Source of the DNA: Pseudoalteromonas rubra
GTDB taxonomy: Bacteria; Pseudomonadota; Gammaproteobacteria; Enterobacterales; Alteromonadaceae
DNA length: 64,000 nt
Assembly: GCF_000967655.1 (NCBI RefSeq)
Contig: NZ_JXYA01000006.1
Location: 1 to 64,000 of the forward strand
Reading direction: 5' to 3'
The notes beneath the pieces are model-generated. The model made no database searches. It had not been told where the DNA came from and saw nothing but the letters and a program-made list of their open reading frames with translations. Both the position numbers and the translations under genes were made by a program. The stretch's first letter is position 1, and each line of letters opens with the position of its first letter. This document shows positions 17,458-26,512 of the stretch, piece after piece.

Positions 17458-19644
17458 ATGTATGTGGTTAACGCGCTGCGTCTTGGCCGCATGACCCGCT
17501 ATGCCACAGCGCTGGTGGGGTTGCTCCTGCTACTGTTTTGGCTGGATTGGCGATATCCACTGCCACAGCCCTATCCGGATGGGCCCGCTACGGTGGTCAC
17601 GGCCCGCGACGGACAACAACTGCGCGCCTTCAGTGATGATCAGGGGGTCCACCGCTATCAGATAACGCAGGCAGACGTCGATCCCTTTTATCTGACGGCA
17701 TTACTCGATTACGAAGATCGCTGGTTTTACTACCATCCCGGCGTTAATCCGCTGGCGCTGTGCAGAGCCTTGTGGCAATGGCTGGCGCATGGTCGGGTCA
17801 TTTCCGGTGGCTCTACCCTCAGCATGCAGGTCGCACGGCTGCTTGACCCGCACGAACGCTCCATACCCGGCAAGCTGAAGCAAATTTTCAGGGCCGTACA
17901 ACTGGAATGGCACTACAGCAAATCTGAGATCCTCACTTTGTATCTCAACCTGGCCCCCTTTGGCGGCAATATAGAAGGCGTCGAGGCCGCCTCACGACGT
18001 TACTTCAATAAGCCTGCAAAGTCCTTGTCTATTAACCAGTCTGCTTTGCTGGTTGTACTGCCACAAAAACCCTCGCACAACCGCCCGGACCGCTATCCCG
18101 AGCGCGCTCAAGAGATGCGCAATAAGGTACTCAGACGCCTGGCCGACAGCCAGCTGGTCAATGCCGAACAACTGGCACTTCTGAGTCAGGAGCCGGTGCG
18201 TTTATCCGCGCCTTCACAGCCCCCTCTGGCGCCCCTGTTAAGCCGTCGCTTAAAGCGCCAACACCCCACTTCGCATGTGATCCGCACGACTTTGGACCAT
18301 GACTTACAACAGCGCCTCAGCCAGCTGCTGACCAATACCAAGCAAAGATTGACGGGCAAAAGTTCGGCCGCGGTGCTGATCGTAGATAATCAGCAGGCCG
18401 AAGTACTGGCCTATCAGGGATCGGTTGATTTTAGCGATGACAGTCGCTTCGCACATGTTGATATGATCCGGGCTATACGCTCACCGGGTTCAACACTGAA
18501 ACCCTTCATTTACGGGCTGGGGCTGGATCTGGGCTTGATCCACAGCCAGAGCCTGATGAGCGATATTCCAAGTGACTTTGACGGATATAAGCCGCAAAAC
18601 CTTAATGGTCGTTTTAGTGGCGCAGTGAGTGTCACCAAAGCACTGCAACACTCCCTCAATGTACCGGCTATTCAATTACTGCATCGCATCGGTGCCGCGC
18701 GCTTTGAGCAACAGCTCAGTCATGCCAAAGTGCAGCTGCATCATCAGGATACTAACCTGGCGGTTGGGCTGGGTGGCACCGGGATCGAGTTAATCGAGCT
18801 GGCACGGCTCTATCGCGCCCTGGCCAGTCACGGCCAGGTGCAGGATTTATCGCTTGTTGAAAACGACACTCGCTATCCGAGCCCGGCATTTTCTTTGCTG
18901 TCTCCCGCTGCCAGCTGGATCACGTTTGAGATGCTAAGCCAACTGTCGGCACCGGATCGAGTGGTCCCCAGCAACCGCCGTAAGATTGCCTGGAAAACCG
19001 GAACCAGTTATGGCTATCGGGATTTCTGGTCGGTCGGTGTCAGTGCTGACTACACCGTTGCGGTCTGGGTCGGCCGACCCGATGCCAGTCCGGTGGTCGG
19101 GTATTTGGGCGCCACACGCGCCGCACCTTTAATGTTTGATGTGTTCGATTTACTGCCTGCGGATACCCGCAGCCTGCCAAGGCCCGCGCAAGTTGAGCCC
19201 GTACAGATCTGCTGGCCGGGTGGACTGGCACGTCAGGATACGCCAGATAGCGCCTGTCACACGCAACTCACAGCCTACACCCTCAATGGCATGACACCGC
19301 CAACCATGCACAGTCAGGGGAATTTTGTCACTGAACCTGGCTGGCCTGCTGAGCTTGCCAGCTGGCAGGCCCGAAACAATGCGCCGATGAAACAACCGGA
19401 CCACACGCAGATCCGTATCGCCGCACCGCGCAGCGGTCAGCATTATTACCGGCAGCAGGTTTCGGCAATCCCCTTGAGCGTATCGGGTGTTGGCAGTGAG
19501 CAAGCAGAAGCGGTGCGCTGGTATGTCAATCATGCACCACATGACTCAACAACCCTGGCACTGTCTGAGTATCAGGGCAAAGTGGTCATCACAGCATGTG
19601 TTGCACAGCAGTGTGACCAGCAGCATATCGTGGTGCACCCTTAA
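17458..19644 (+). CDS. pbpC: penicillin-binding protein 1C
   Basis: Bifunctional class A peptidoglycan synthase of 728 residues. One N-terminal membrane anchor (about 13-30) is followed by the GT51 transglycosylase domain (EDRWFYYHPGVNP near 87, GGSTLSMQVAR near 118). The transpeptidase domain has the SxxK motif in GSTLKPF near 344, SLN near 400 and KTGTS near 512. The C-terminal BiPBP_C domain typical of PBP1C occupies about the last 85 residues. It is co-transcribed with the alpha-2-macroglobulin gene. In vivo PBP1C activity is often limited, so its role is taken as envelope repair. Confidence 0.95.
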   Translation: MYVVNALRLGRMTRYATALVGLLLLLFWLDWRYPLPQPYPDGPATVVTARDGQQLRAFSDDQGVHRYQITQADVDPFYLTALLDYEDRWFYYHPGVNPLALCRALWQWLAHGRVISGGSTLSMQVARLLDPHERSIPGKLKQIFRAVQLEWHYSKSEILTLYLNLAPFGGNIEGVEAASRRYFNKPAKSLSINQSALLVVLPQKPSHNRPDRYPERAQEMRNKVLRRLADSQLVNAEQLALLSQEPVRLSAPSQPPLAPLLSRRLKRQHPTSHVIRTTLDHDLQQRLSQLLTNTKQRLTGKSSAAVLIVDNQQAEVLAYQGSVDFSDDSRFAHVDMIRAIRSPGSTLKPFIYGLGLDLGLIHSQSLMSDIPSDFDGYKPQNLNGRFSGAVSVTKALQHSLNVPAIQLLHRIGAARFEQQLSHAKVQLHHQDTNLAVGLGGTGIELIELARLYRALASHGQVQDLSLVENDTRYPSPAFSLLSPAASWITFEMLSQLSAPDRVVPSNRRKIAWKTGTSYGYRDFWSVGVSADYTVAVWVGRPDASPVVGYLGATRAAPLMFDVFDLLPADTRSLPRPAQVEPVQICWPGGLARQDTPDSACHTQLTAYTLNGMTPPTMHSQGNFVTEPGWPAELASWQARNNAPMKQPDHTQIRIAAPRSGQHYYRQQVSAIPLSVSGVGSEQAEAVRWYVNHAPHDSTTLALSEYQGKVVITACVAQQCDQQHIVVHP

Positions 19645-19672
19645 GTAACAACATATCGTGGTGCCCCTTAAC
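19624..19672. repeat. short duplication at the 3' end of pbpC
   Basis: CATATCGTGGTGC plus CCTTAA occurs at the pbpC stop (from 19624) and again 28 bp later (from 19652). It is a small local duplication of the gene end with no visible function. Confidence 0.7.
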
Positions 19673-19681
19673 TGAAACCAG

Positions 19682-20056
19682 TTACTGCATGGCGGTTTTT
19701 AGGTAGCCCACCACAGTATGTAAATCGACCAGGCGTTGCTGGGCTTCCTCTTTGCTGATCCCCTGAATGGCCTCATAATCATCGAGAAAAATAGCACTGT
19801 CATAATCACCTGTGCTGGCGTTTCTGACATACACCAGTACGTAGCAATAGCGTAAAATAGAATCCAGATAGCGGAAAAATTCGATGTCGTCAGCACTGAG
19901 TTCAGGCTTTACTCCACTGCCGAGCCGATTAATAAACACCTGCTTAACATAAACACTTTGCTCTCCGCTGGTATACTTAACAACACCGTAACAGCCATTG
20001 TTATTTATTGATTCAGTGAAGATATCTGCGACTGGTAGCAAGCCTGGCTGATGCAT
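19682..20056 (-). CDS. hypothetical protein, 124 aa
   Basis: A small soluble acidic protein without signal peptide or membrane segments. It looks like an alpha/beta domain, with the predicted strands CYGVVKYTSG and CYVLVYVRNA and a C-terminal helix. An AGGA ribosome site precedes the ATG. I recognise no family. It lies alone between pbpC and the ABC permease operon, converging with pbpC. Confidence 0.65.
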   Translation of the reverse strand: MHQPGLLPVADIFTESINNNGCYGVVKYTSGEQSVYVKQVFINRLGSGVKPELSADDIEFFRYLDSILRYCYVLVYVRNASTGDYDSAIFLDDYEAIQGISKEEAQQRLVDLHTVVGYLKTAMQ

Positions 20057-20191
20057 AATCTCGTTCCTGATAACATTAGTTTCATATAATGTTAGAACAA
20101 AATTACAAAATGACTATAAATTGACATGAATAATCCCCAAAAGAGCCAGAAATACCCTTTTGGGGAAAATATAATCTAATTGCTGTTCGCC

Positions 20192-21400
20192 TCAGACGCT
20201 GCGTGTCGCCAGTGCCGGTGACACCCTGGCCGCCATCCAGGCAGGCTGGCACACGGCCAGCTGACCCACGATGAGGATCACCCCCCCTACCTGAAGCAAA
20301 TACATCACCGGGACCGGTGCCATATCAAAGTAGTTCACCAGCTGCACGTTAGCGAGCAGCGCACACAGTACGCCCAACGTAATGCCGATGAAGGTGACTA
20401 TGGCATTCTCCGTCATACAGTAACGTAAAATATCTGCTCTGCTGGCACCGAGGGCTCTGCGCGTGCCTATCTGCTTACGGCGTTTAACAATGGTAAAACG
20501 AGCCTGACCAAATATCCCCAGGAGTGTCAGTAACACCAATCCTGCGATCACCCAGTATAAGGTCTTAATGGCCGCCCGCTCAGACTTGAACTTTTCCTGA
20601 CGGAGCTGTTGATAATCCAGCAGCCGGTCCAGCTGGCGGCCGGGGGTTTTCAGTAATAATTGTGCCACGTCTAATTTGGCCTGCTCGCGCTGTCCGGGCA
20701 TTGCCCGCACCAGTATTTTGTAGTTGTTACTTATACTTCGCAGCGGTGCTAGCACCGTATTATGGTGTGAATACCAGTCCGGCCATACCGACTTCAGTTC
20801 TTTGACTATGCCCTTCACCAGCACCGGCTTGTAATCAAGATAAACCGTCGTTCCCAATATTGCGCGCCAGTCATCCGGGTAATACAACTCGGCAAACCCT
20901 TTGGATACCACAGCGTGTGTTGGATCCGCGCTATAGTCTATCGAGTCCAGGATCTCTCCCTCGCTGGGCCCTTCACCCGCAATGAGCTCCAGCCCCATGG
21001 TTGCGATGGCATGCTCGTCGCCGGTGTAATAACCGGTATAAATGTTCATGTCTTCTTCGGTCGGCCCTAACCCCGTCGGTACATAACTGCCCCAGTTACT
21101 CAGTGGAAAGGCGTTCGTCACAGTGACATTTTCAACACTCGGTAAGTTGCGAATGTCACGCAGATCTTGCTTTACCAGCGCAATCATTTCCTCCGCCTGG
21201 TTACTCTGCACATTGGTCTCAAGCGTAAATACAACATCTTCATCCAGGCCACTGGGCTCAACTAACATCGCCTCTTTTTGAATGATCAGGTAGACCGCAT
21301 TGACCAAAATGGTAAAGGTCACTGCGATTTGTAAAATCAACAGCAGAGGGGCCGATTTTGCCCGCCACAGGGTAGTTAGAATGGGCTTTAAATCCTTCAT
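20192..21400 (-). CDS. ABC transporter permease, FtsX/MacB type (second pair, B subunit)
   Basis: Inner-membrane permease of 402 residues. One transmembrane helix near residue 20 is followed by a long periplasmic MacB_PCD-like domain (about 45-275). Three C-terminal helices form the FtsX domain, with the cytoplasmic loop RRKQIGTRRALGAS. It is a close paralogue of the protein at 22886-24091; both end in PALATRSV. It is the last gene of the five-gene operon and lies 10 bp after its partner permease. The substrate is not known. MacB-type exporters move peptides, lipoproteins or antibiotics by mechanotransmission. Confidence 0.9.
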   Translation of the reverse strand: MKDLKPILTTLWRAKSAPLLLILQIAVTFTILVNAVYLIIQKEAMLVEPSGLDEDVVFTLETNVQSNQAEEMIALVKQDLRDIRNLPSVENVTVTNAFPLSNWGSYVPTGLGPTEEDMNIYTGYYTGDEHAIATMGLELIAGEGPSEGEILDSIDYSADPTHAVVSKGFAELYYPDDWRAILGTTVYLDYKPVLVKGIVKELKSVWPDWYSHHNTVLAPLRSISNNYKILVRAMPGQREQAKLDVAQLLLKTPGRQLDRLLDYQQLRQEKFKSERAAIKTLYWVIAGLVLLTLLGIFGQARFTIVKRRKQIGTRRALGASRADILRYCMTENAIVTFIGITLGVLCALLANVQLVNYFDMAPVPVMYLLQVGGVILIVGQLAVCQPAWMAARVSPALATRSV

Positions 21401-21410
21401 TGTGCGACTC

Positions 21411-22745
21411 CTATTGGCTTTTTAGCTGAGCTGAGGGTTGGATCTGCGTCGCCCGATAAATAGGCCATAACCCAAATAAGGTGCTGCTAAACACCGCCAG
21501 CACCACAGTCAGCACAGCCAGAGCGGTGGTCATTTGCATTAGACCTTCCGGTAAATGTGCAAAAGTATCAGCGGTTAAGCGCAATCCCAGCTGAGCTAAT
21601 GTCAGTCCTAAAATACCACCCAAAGTACCTATCAGCACAGTCTCGCAGCCAAACTGTACGGCAATATGCTGTTTGCTGGCACCAACCGCTCTGCGTAAAC
21701 CCACTTCGGCACCTTTACCATAAAATTTAATCAACATCAGGCCCATACAGTTGAGCAGGCAGGCAATCAAGAAGGCAAACGCCAGCCACACCGCGATCCG
21801 ATCATCGTCCTCGATTACGTGGTCTTCGATAAGCGATTCATTGATATCAAAAAGCTCGCTTGGTTTTTCCCGGACAAAGCGTCCGCCTTTTTTTTGTTCC
21901 TGGGCGTAGGCGTTGATATAGTCGGTATAATCATCGCGCTGCGTCGCATGTTCCAGCTCTACCCAGTAACGGATCCAAACACACTCTGAAGCCAGAAAGC
22001 TTTCCAATGAGCCATCATCCAGAGCGGTCCAGCATCGCCAGCTCATTTCCCCTTTTGACAGCAAGTTGTTGTTGACCTGAAACTGAAAAGGCGTAAACAA
22101 AGGATACGGTAAATTATGCGCACGATTTGGCCCCTGAAAAACCTGCGGGAGTGGTGCCCAGCTATCAATAACCCCGACAACCCTCACCAGGTGCGGACCA
22201 ACAAAGATATGCTGACCAACGGAATTTGCGCCGCCAAACAGGCGGTCGTTGGTTTGCTTGTCCAGTACCACCAGCGCAGCGCCTTTTTTATCTTCGCTAT
22301 CGGACCACGGGGATCCAAACAGAAAAGGCACATCGAAGATCTCAAAAAAATCGTTGTTAACGGAGTTAAAGCGCAGCATTTTGGCTTCTTTTTCGGTCTG
22401 CTCTTCGCTGCGAACCATGCTTTTATACATGACCACCGCGCTCTGATGCAGGCCTTTGCCGTCCTCCAGCAAGTTCATAGTGTCCATGTAGGTCATCATC
22501 GGGGGGAGCATTTCTTCCCCTCTGGACAACTGATAGGCCTTGTCTGGGCTCCAGCTGCTCAGGCGCACAGAGAATACCCGATCACTTTTTTCAGGTAAGG
22601 GGTCCTTTGCCATCATAATGCTAACGGTGGAGGTGATCATGGTGGCCGCGATCCCCATAGCAATCGTGCCAATCATCAAAATACTTAGTAGCGGCGTCTT
22701 TTTGAGACTGATCCAGGCGAGTTTAAAGTAGTAACCAATCAACAT
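21411..22745 (-). CDS. ABC transporter permease, FtsX/MacB type (second pair, A subunit)
   Basis: Permease of 444 residues from ATG 22745 (MLIGYYFKLAW), chosen by comparison with the paralogue at 24101-25432, which begins MLSYYFKLAW. It has the same topology as its partners: one N-terminal helix, a MacB-like periplasmic domain, then three helices with GLRRAVGASKQHI in the first cytoplasmic loop. A small open frame (22739-22822) with a strong ribosome site ends across this start codon, suggesting translational coupling. It pairs with the downstream permease and presumably shares the ATPase encoded at the operon start. Confidence 0.88.
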   Translation of the reverse strand: MLIGYYFKLAWISLKKTPLLSILMIGTIAMGIAATMITSTVSIMMAKDPLPEKSDRVFSVRLSSWSPDKAYQLSRGEEMLPPMMTYMDTMNLLEDGKGLHQSAVVMYKSMVRSEEQTEKEAKMLRFNSVNNDFFEIFDVPFLFGSPWSDSEDKKGAALVVLDKQTNDRLFGGANSVGQHIFVGPHLVRVVGVIDSWAPLPQVFQGPNRAHNLPYPLFTPFQFQVNNNLLSKGEMSWRCWTALDDGSLESFLASECVWIRYWVELEHATQRDDYTDYINAYAQEQKKGGRFVREKPSELFDINESLIEDHVIEDDDRIAVWLAFAFLIACLLNCMGLMLIKFYGKGAEVGLRRAVGASKQHIAVQFGCETVLIGTLGGILGLTLAQLGLRLTADTFAHLPEGLMQMTTALAVLTVVLAVFSSTLFGLWPIYRATQIQPSAQLKSQ

Positions 22746-22822
22746 TTCCACCGCCTCCAGATAGCGCATTGAGGGGAAGAAAGAGGTACAAATAAGTTTG
22801 GTCGATTTAAAATTAAACGCAT
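22739..22822 (-). CDS. possible 27-codon leader ORF coupled to the downstream permease
   Basis: ATG at 22822 follows AAAGGA at six bases, the best ribosome site in this part of the operon. It encodes a 27-residue peptide starting MRLILNRPNLF and ending WRRWKC. Its TGA stop (22741-22739) overlaps the ATG of the permease at 22745 in a shifted frame. The permease itself has a poorer site. Either this is a translated leader that couples expression, or a chance frame. Confidence 0.35.
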   Translation of the reverse strand: MRLILNRPNLFVPLSSPQCAIWRRWKC

Positions 22823-22861
22823 ACTTATTCCTTTATTGTTTTAATATATTTCCTTTAGGCA

Positions 22862-22880
22862 GGGTCACCTCATGTGACCC
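22862..22880 (-). terminator. hairpin between the two permease pairs
   Basis: GGGTCAC/GTGACCC with a 5-nt loop, just after the stop of the first-pair B permease. With no T-run it is more likely an attenuator or an mRNA-processing stem than a full terminator. It could lower expression of the second pair. Confidence 0.4.
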
Positions 22881-22885
22881 CACCG

Positions 22886-24091
22886 TTATACGCTGCGTGT
22901 TGCCAGCGCAGGCGAAACACGTGCCGCCTGCCACGCAGGCTGAATTACTGCACATTGACCGGCCAGCAGGATAGCGACAGCCCCAACTAACAGGTAATCT
23001 GCCGGAACTGGCACCAGTCCAAAGTAGCTCACCAACTGAGTATTCACCAGCACAGCACAAACCATACCGATAGCCACTCCAACCAGAGTCACTATTAGGT
23101 TCTCCAGCAGATAGTAACGCAATATCTGTAACTGGTTAGCCCCCAGCGCGCGTCGGGTACCAATTTGCTTGCGACGCTTGAGGATAGCAAATCGGGCCTG
23201 ACCAAAAATGGCCAACATAGTCAGGATCAACAAGCCAATCAGAACCAGCTGCAGCGTTTGCAACTCAGCGACATCGGCCCGGTAACTTTCCTCCCGAGTC
23301 TGGCTGAAAGGCTTCAGCTTATCGATTTGTCTGCCTGGCGTCATCAACAACGCCTCTTTGACATCCAGCATGGCCTTATCCAGTGTGCCAGGCTGCGCTT
23401 TTACCATCAGACCTACTTTGTCCTTAATTTCAAACACGGGTGCCAATACCGCGTGATCAAACAATCGCCAAAAGCTCCAGACCGCTTTAAGGTTGTCCAC
23501 CACCCCAATCACTTGTTGTGGATCTCCCTGAACATACAGCGTCTTGCCCAGCACATCACGCCAGTTATCCGGGTGCAGCGTCTGAGCAAGCGCTTTGGAG
23601 ACTAAAATCTTGCCGCCTGATTTGGCGCCAAAAAACGAATGTGTTACATCGCTTCTCTCAAACCATTGCCCGGCAATCAGCTTCAGGTCCAGCGTATCCT
23701 TGCTATCGTAGTTACTGCCATAATATCCACTACTGGTGAGCTTATCTTCATCAGCAGGACCGTAACCAATATCAGCTGAGCGACCATAACCACTCAGTGG
23801 CACTGAGGTGACAGGGATAGCATTCTCAACACTGTCCAGGTCTTTAATATCGCGGAGCACTTGTTCAAATTCAGCAACCCGGGCTTCACCCGTTTCCTGT
23901 AAATTAATAAACAGAGAAAACACCTGAGTTTCATTCAGGCCACTGGGCGCCGTTACCTTTTCGTGTTTTTGCATCACCATATAGACGGCATTAACGAAAA
24001 TGGTGAAAGTCAGGGCAATCTGCAAAATCAGCAGCAGCGGGGACGCCTTACTGTGCCAAAGCGATTTAAGAATGACTGAAAAATCCTTCAT
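22886..24091 (-). CDS. ABC transporter permease, FtsX/MacB type (first pair, B subunit)
   Basis: Permease of 401 residues with an N-terminal helix, a periplasmic domain and a C-terminal three-helix FtsX domain containing RRKQIGTRRALGANQLQ. It is strongly similar to the 20192-21400 product along its length (both start MKDx with SLWxxKASPLLLILQIA-like first helices). It follows its partner by 9 bp. The pair was evidently copied as a unit to give the second pair downstream. Confidence 0.9.
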   Translation of the reverse strand: MKDFSVILKSLWHSKASPLLLILQIALTFTIFVNAVYMVMQKHEKVTAPSGLNETQVFSLFINLQETGEARVAEFEQVLRDIKDLDSVENAIPVTSVPLSGYGRSADIGYGPADEDKLTSSGYYGSNYDSKDTLDLKLIAGQWFERSDVTHSFFGAKSGGKILVSKALAQTLHPDNWRDVLGKTLYVQGDPQQVIGVVDNLKAVWSFWRLFDHAVLAPVFEIKDKVGLMVKAQPGTLDKAMLDVKEALLMTPGRQIDKLKPFSQTREESYRADVAELQTLQLVLIGLLILTMLAIFGQARFAILKRRKQIGTRRALGANQLQILRYYLLENLIVTLVGVAIGMVCAVLVNTQLVSYFGLVPVPADYLLVGAVAILLAGQCAVIQPAWQAARVSPALATRSV

Positions 24092-24100
24092 GACGCCCTC

Positions 24101-25432
24101 CTACAGGCTCTTTAACTGGCTGGATGGCTGGATCCGGGTAGCACGATAAATCGGCCACAGGCCAAACAACACACTCGCCACGACAGAAAGCAACAAGGTC
24201 ATCAGCATGATCCGCAGATCCATTTGCATAATGGTGTCATTCAGGTAGGTGAAGATCTGCTGGATTAACTGCAGGCCAAGCTGTGCGAATAGCAACCCCA
24301 GCACGCCACCCAGAATACCTATCAAAAATGCCTCACACAAAAACTGCCAACCAATATCCTGGCGGCTAGCGCCAACAGCCCGCCGCAGGCCAATTTCACT
24401 CCCCTTGCCATAAAACTTGGTCATCATCAGACTCATGCAATTGAGTAAACACGCCAGTAAAAAGGCAAATGCCAGCCACACGGCCATGTCATTTTCGTTG
24501 CTCACCACGTCAGCCCAGCGCAGATATTCATCAATGGTAAATAAACGGCTCAGATTCTCTCTGGCAAAGCGACCTGCTGACTTTTGTTCATCGACATACG
24601 CATTGATGAAATCCATGTAGTCCGCTCTGTCTTTTGCCGACTCCAGCTCAACCCAGTAAAACAGCCAGATACAATCCGAGGTGATGAAGTCACTGAACGC
24701 AACATCCTCAATATCCTGCCAGCATGCCCAAGTGACGTCGCTGCGGGAGAAAATCTCCTGGTTTATCTGGTATTGTAATGGCACAAACAGGTCATGAGGA
24801 TCGTGGTATGCCTGTGATGACAAATAATAAAACCTGGGAATGGGAAACCAATCGTCCATGACACCGACGATTTGCAACAAGGACTCACCCAACACAATGT
24901 GGTGCCCTACCGAGTTCACCCCATCAAACAATTCGTCGTTCAGTGCTTTGGTGATCACCACAACCTGATTGCCCGCACTATCATCCTGTTCGGACCAGGC
25001 ACTGCCATACAGAAAAGGCACATCGAACATCGCAAAGAAGTCATTATGTGTGGTGCGTACCATCCGCATCTGCGCATCACGACGATTTTGTTGCTCTGCC
25101 CGGCTCATACTTTTAAACAATCCAATGGCCGTTTCTTGCCTTGCCTTAGCCGCCGTTTTGAGGTTTTGGGCATCCCGATAGGAGATCATGGCAGGGATCT
25201 CTTCTCGTCCATCAACCACCTTATATGGCTGTTGCGGACCCCAGGAGCTTAGCTGGACAGTAAAAATACGATCACTTTTGGCGGGCAACGGATCTTTGGT
25301 CATCATATAGCTTACGGTGTACGTCACCATCGCAGCCGCAATGCCTAAAGCAATCGTACCCACCATCAACACACTCAGCAATGGCGTTTTACGTAAGCTG
25401 AGCCATGCCAGCTTAAAATAGTAACTTAACAT
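24101..25432 (-). CDS. ABC transporter permease, FtsX/MacB type (first pair, A subunit)
   Basis: Permease of 443 residues from ATG 25432 (MLSYYFKLAWLSLRKTPLL), preceded by AGGAAC. A longer frame would run into the ATPase gene. The topology is the same as in the other three permeases, with GLRRAVGASRQDIG in the cytoplasmic loop of the FtsX domain. It starts 8 bp after the ATPase stop, so ATPase and this permease are translated together. Confidence 0.9.
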   Translation of the reverse strand: MLSYYFKLAWLSLRKTPLLSVLMVGTIALGIAAAMVTYTVSYMMTKDPLPAKSDRIFTVQLSSWGPQQPYKVVDGREEIPAMISYRDAQNLKTAAKARQETAIGLFKSMSRAEQQNRRDAQMRMVRTTHNDFFAMFDVPFLYGSAWSEQDDSAGNQVVVITKALNDELFDGVNSVGHHIVLGESLLQIVGVMDDWFPIPRFYYLSSQAYHDPHDLFVPLQYQINQEIFSRSDVTWACWQDIEDVAFSDFITSDCIWLFYWVELESAKDRADYMDFINAYVDEQKSAGRFARENLSRLFTIDEYLRWADVVSNENDMAVWLAFAFLLACLLNCMSLMMTKFYGKGSEIGLRRAVGASRQDIGWQFLCEAFLIGILGGVLGLLFAQLGLQLIQQIFTYLNDTIMQMDLRIMLMTLLLSVVASVLFGLWPIYRATRIQPSSQLKSL

Positions 25433-25440
25433 AGCTGTTC

Positions 25441-26130
25441 CTAAGCAATCGCCTGCGCTTGGGCACAACGCTCACTTAGCACACCATCTTTGATTTCAAT
25501 GATCCTTTGCGCCTGGCTGGCCTGCTCCGTATCATGCGTTACCATCAAAATACTGGTTCCTTTAGCATTGATATCTTTGAGCAAAGACATAATGCCGTCT
25601 GCCATTTTAGAGTCCAGGTTACCGGTTGGTTCATCCGCCAGCAAAAATGCCGGGCTACCTGCCAGCGCGCGCGCGATCGCAACACGTTGCTGCTGTCCAC
25701 CAGAAAGCTGTTGAGGGTAATGATCTTTACGACTTGCCAGGCCAACCTGCTGCAAGGCATCCATAACGCGCTGTTTACGCTCTGCCGCACTAAAGCTGCG
25801 ATAGCGTAATGGCATTTCCACATTATCAAATAAGTTAAGTTCAGGGATCAGATTAAACCCTTGAAAAATAAACCCGATTTTTTCGTTTCGTAAGCGCGAT
25901 TTTTGCTTGTCTGACAGTCCGGTGACATCATTGCCATCGAGCAGGTACTGACCTTCACAATACTCCTCCAGCAAACCGGCAATATTAAGAAAGGTCGTTT
26001 TGCCCGAGCCAGACGGACCGATGACAGCAACGAATTCGCCCTGCTGCACTTCCAGGTCAAATGGTTGTAGCGCTTGAGTTTTTACCGTATCCGTGTAATA
26101 AGCCTTCGCCAGTTTTGACATTTTAAGCAT
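25441..26130 (-). CDS. ABC transporter ATP-binding protein, LolD/MacB type
   Basis: Cytoplasmic ATPase of 229 residues. It has Walker A GPSGSGKT at 38-45, the Q-loop in FIFQGFNLIPEL near 88, signature LSGGQQQR at 142-149, Walker B LLADEP at 163-168 and the H-loop in MVTHD. It belongs to the group that drives MacB, LolCDE and FtsEX-type mechanotransmission exporters. It is the only ATPase for four permeases in the operon. No MacA-like periplasmic adaptor or TolC-like protein is encoded nearby. Confidence 0.95.
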   Translation of the reverse strand: MLKMSKLAKAYYTDTVKTQALQPFDLEVQQGEFVAVIGPSGSGKTTFLNIAGLLEEYCEGQYLLDGNDVTGLSDKQKSRLRNEKIGFIFQGFNLIPELNLFDNVEMPLRYRSFSAAERKQRVMDALQQVGLASRKDHYPQQLSGGQQQRVAIARALAGSPAFLLADEPTGNLDSKMADGIMSLLKDINAKGTSILMVTHDTEQASQAQRIIEIKDGVLSERCAQAQAIA

Positions 26131-26512
26131 AAAATTTCCTTATGAATTGTCTTTCATTTTGTAGCTCGCAAGCCTGTGTACTTCGATTTATGACTCACTC
26201 TTCGAGAAAGAATTTGTCCCCACAGCAACACGCTGGCGGCTTGGCGGGCTTATGTCTAAAATAAAACCCGTAAACGATTTACCAGCGGACTCCAGAAGGT
26301 ACACAAAAAACCATTTAAAGTCACGTTTTTTAAACGTTCCGTTAAACTAATGATGATTCATTTTTTATCTACTACATTTGTTGTAGGTGATTGAAAATAA
26401 TGATTAAGCGTCGCTTAGTATAGAGCAGTTTGTTAATAGCAATCGCGCGTCGTGATCCGCTCACCGTGCAGTGAACTTTACGTGCATTTTGATTTGTCTT
26501 AACGGGGGAAAA
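26131..26512. promoter_or_regulatory. divergent regulatory region with CTACA/TGTAG palindrome
   Basis: This 382-bp gap separates the ABC operon (minus) from the DUF1993 gene (plus) and is AT-rich. The clearest element is CTACA-TTTGT-TGTAG at 26372-26386, which resembles BlaI/CopY-type operators in its TACA/TGTA core. That resemblance is weak evidence for the regulator. No further gene is seen here. Confidence 0.4.

Noticed and set aside
20192..26130. LolCDE lipoprotein release system
   Set aside because: The ATPase is LolD-like but the four permeases lack the LolC/E layout, come as two A/B pairs and resemble MacB/FtsX exporters.
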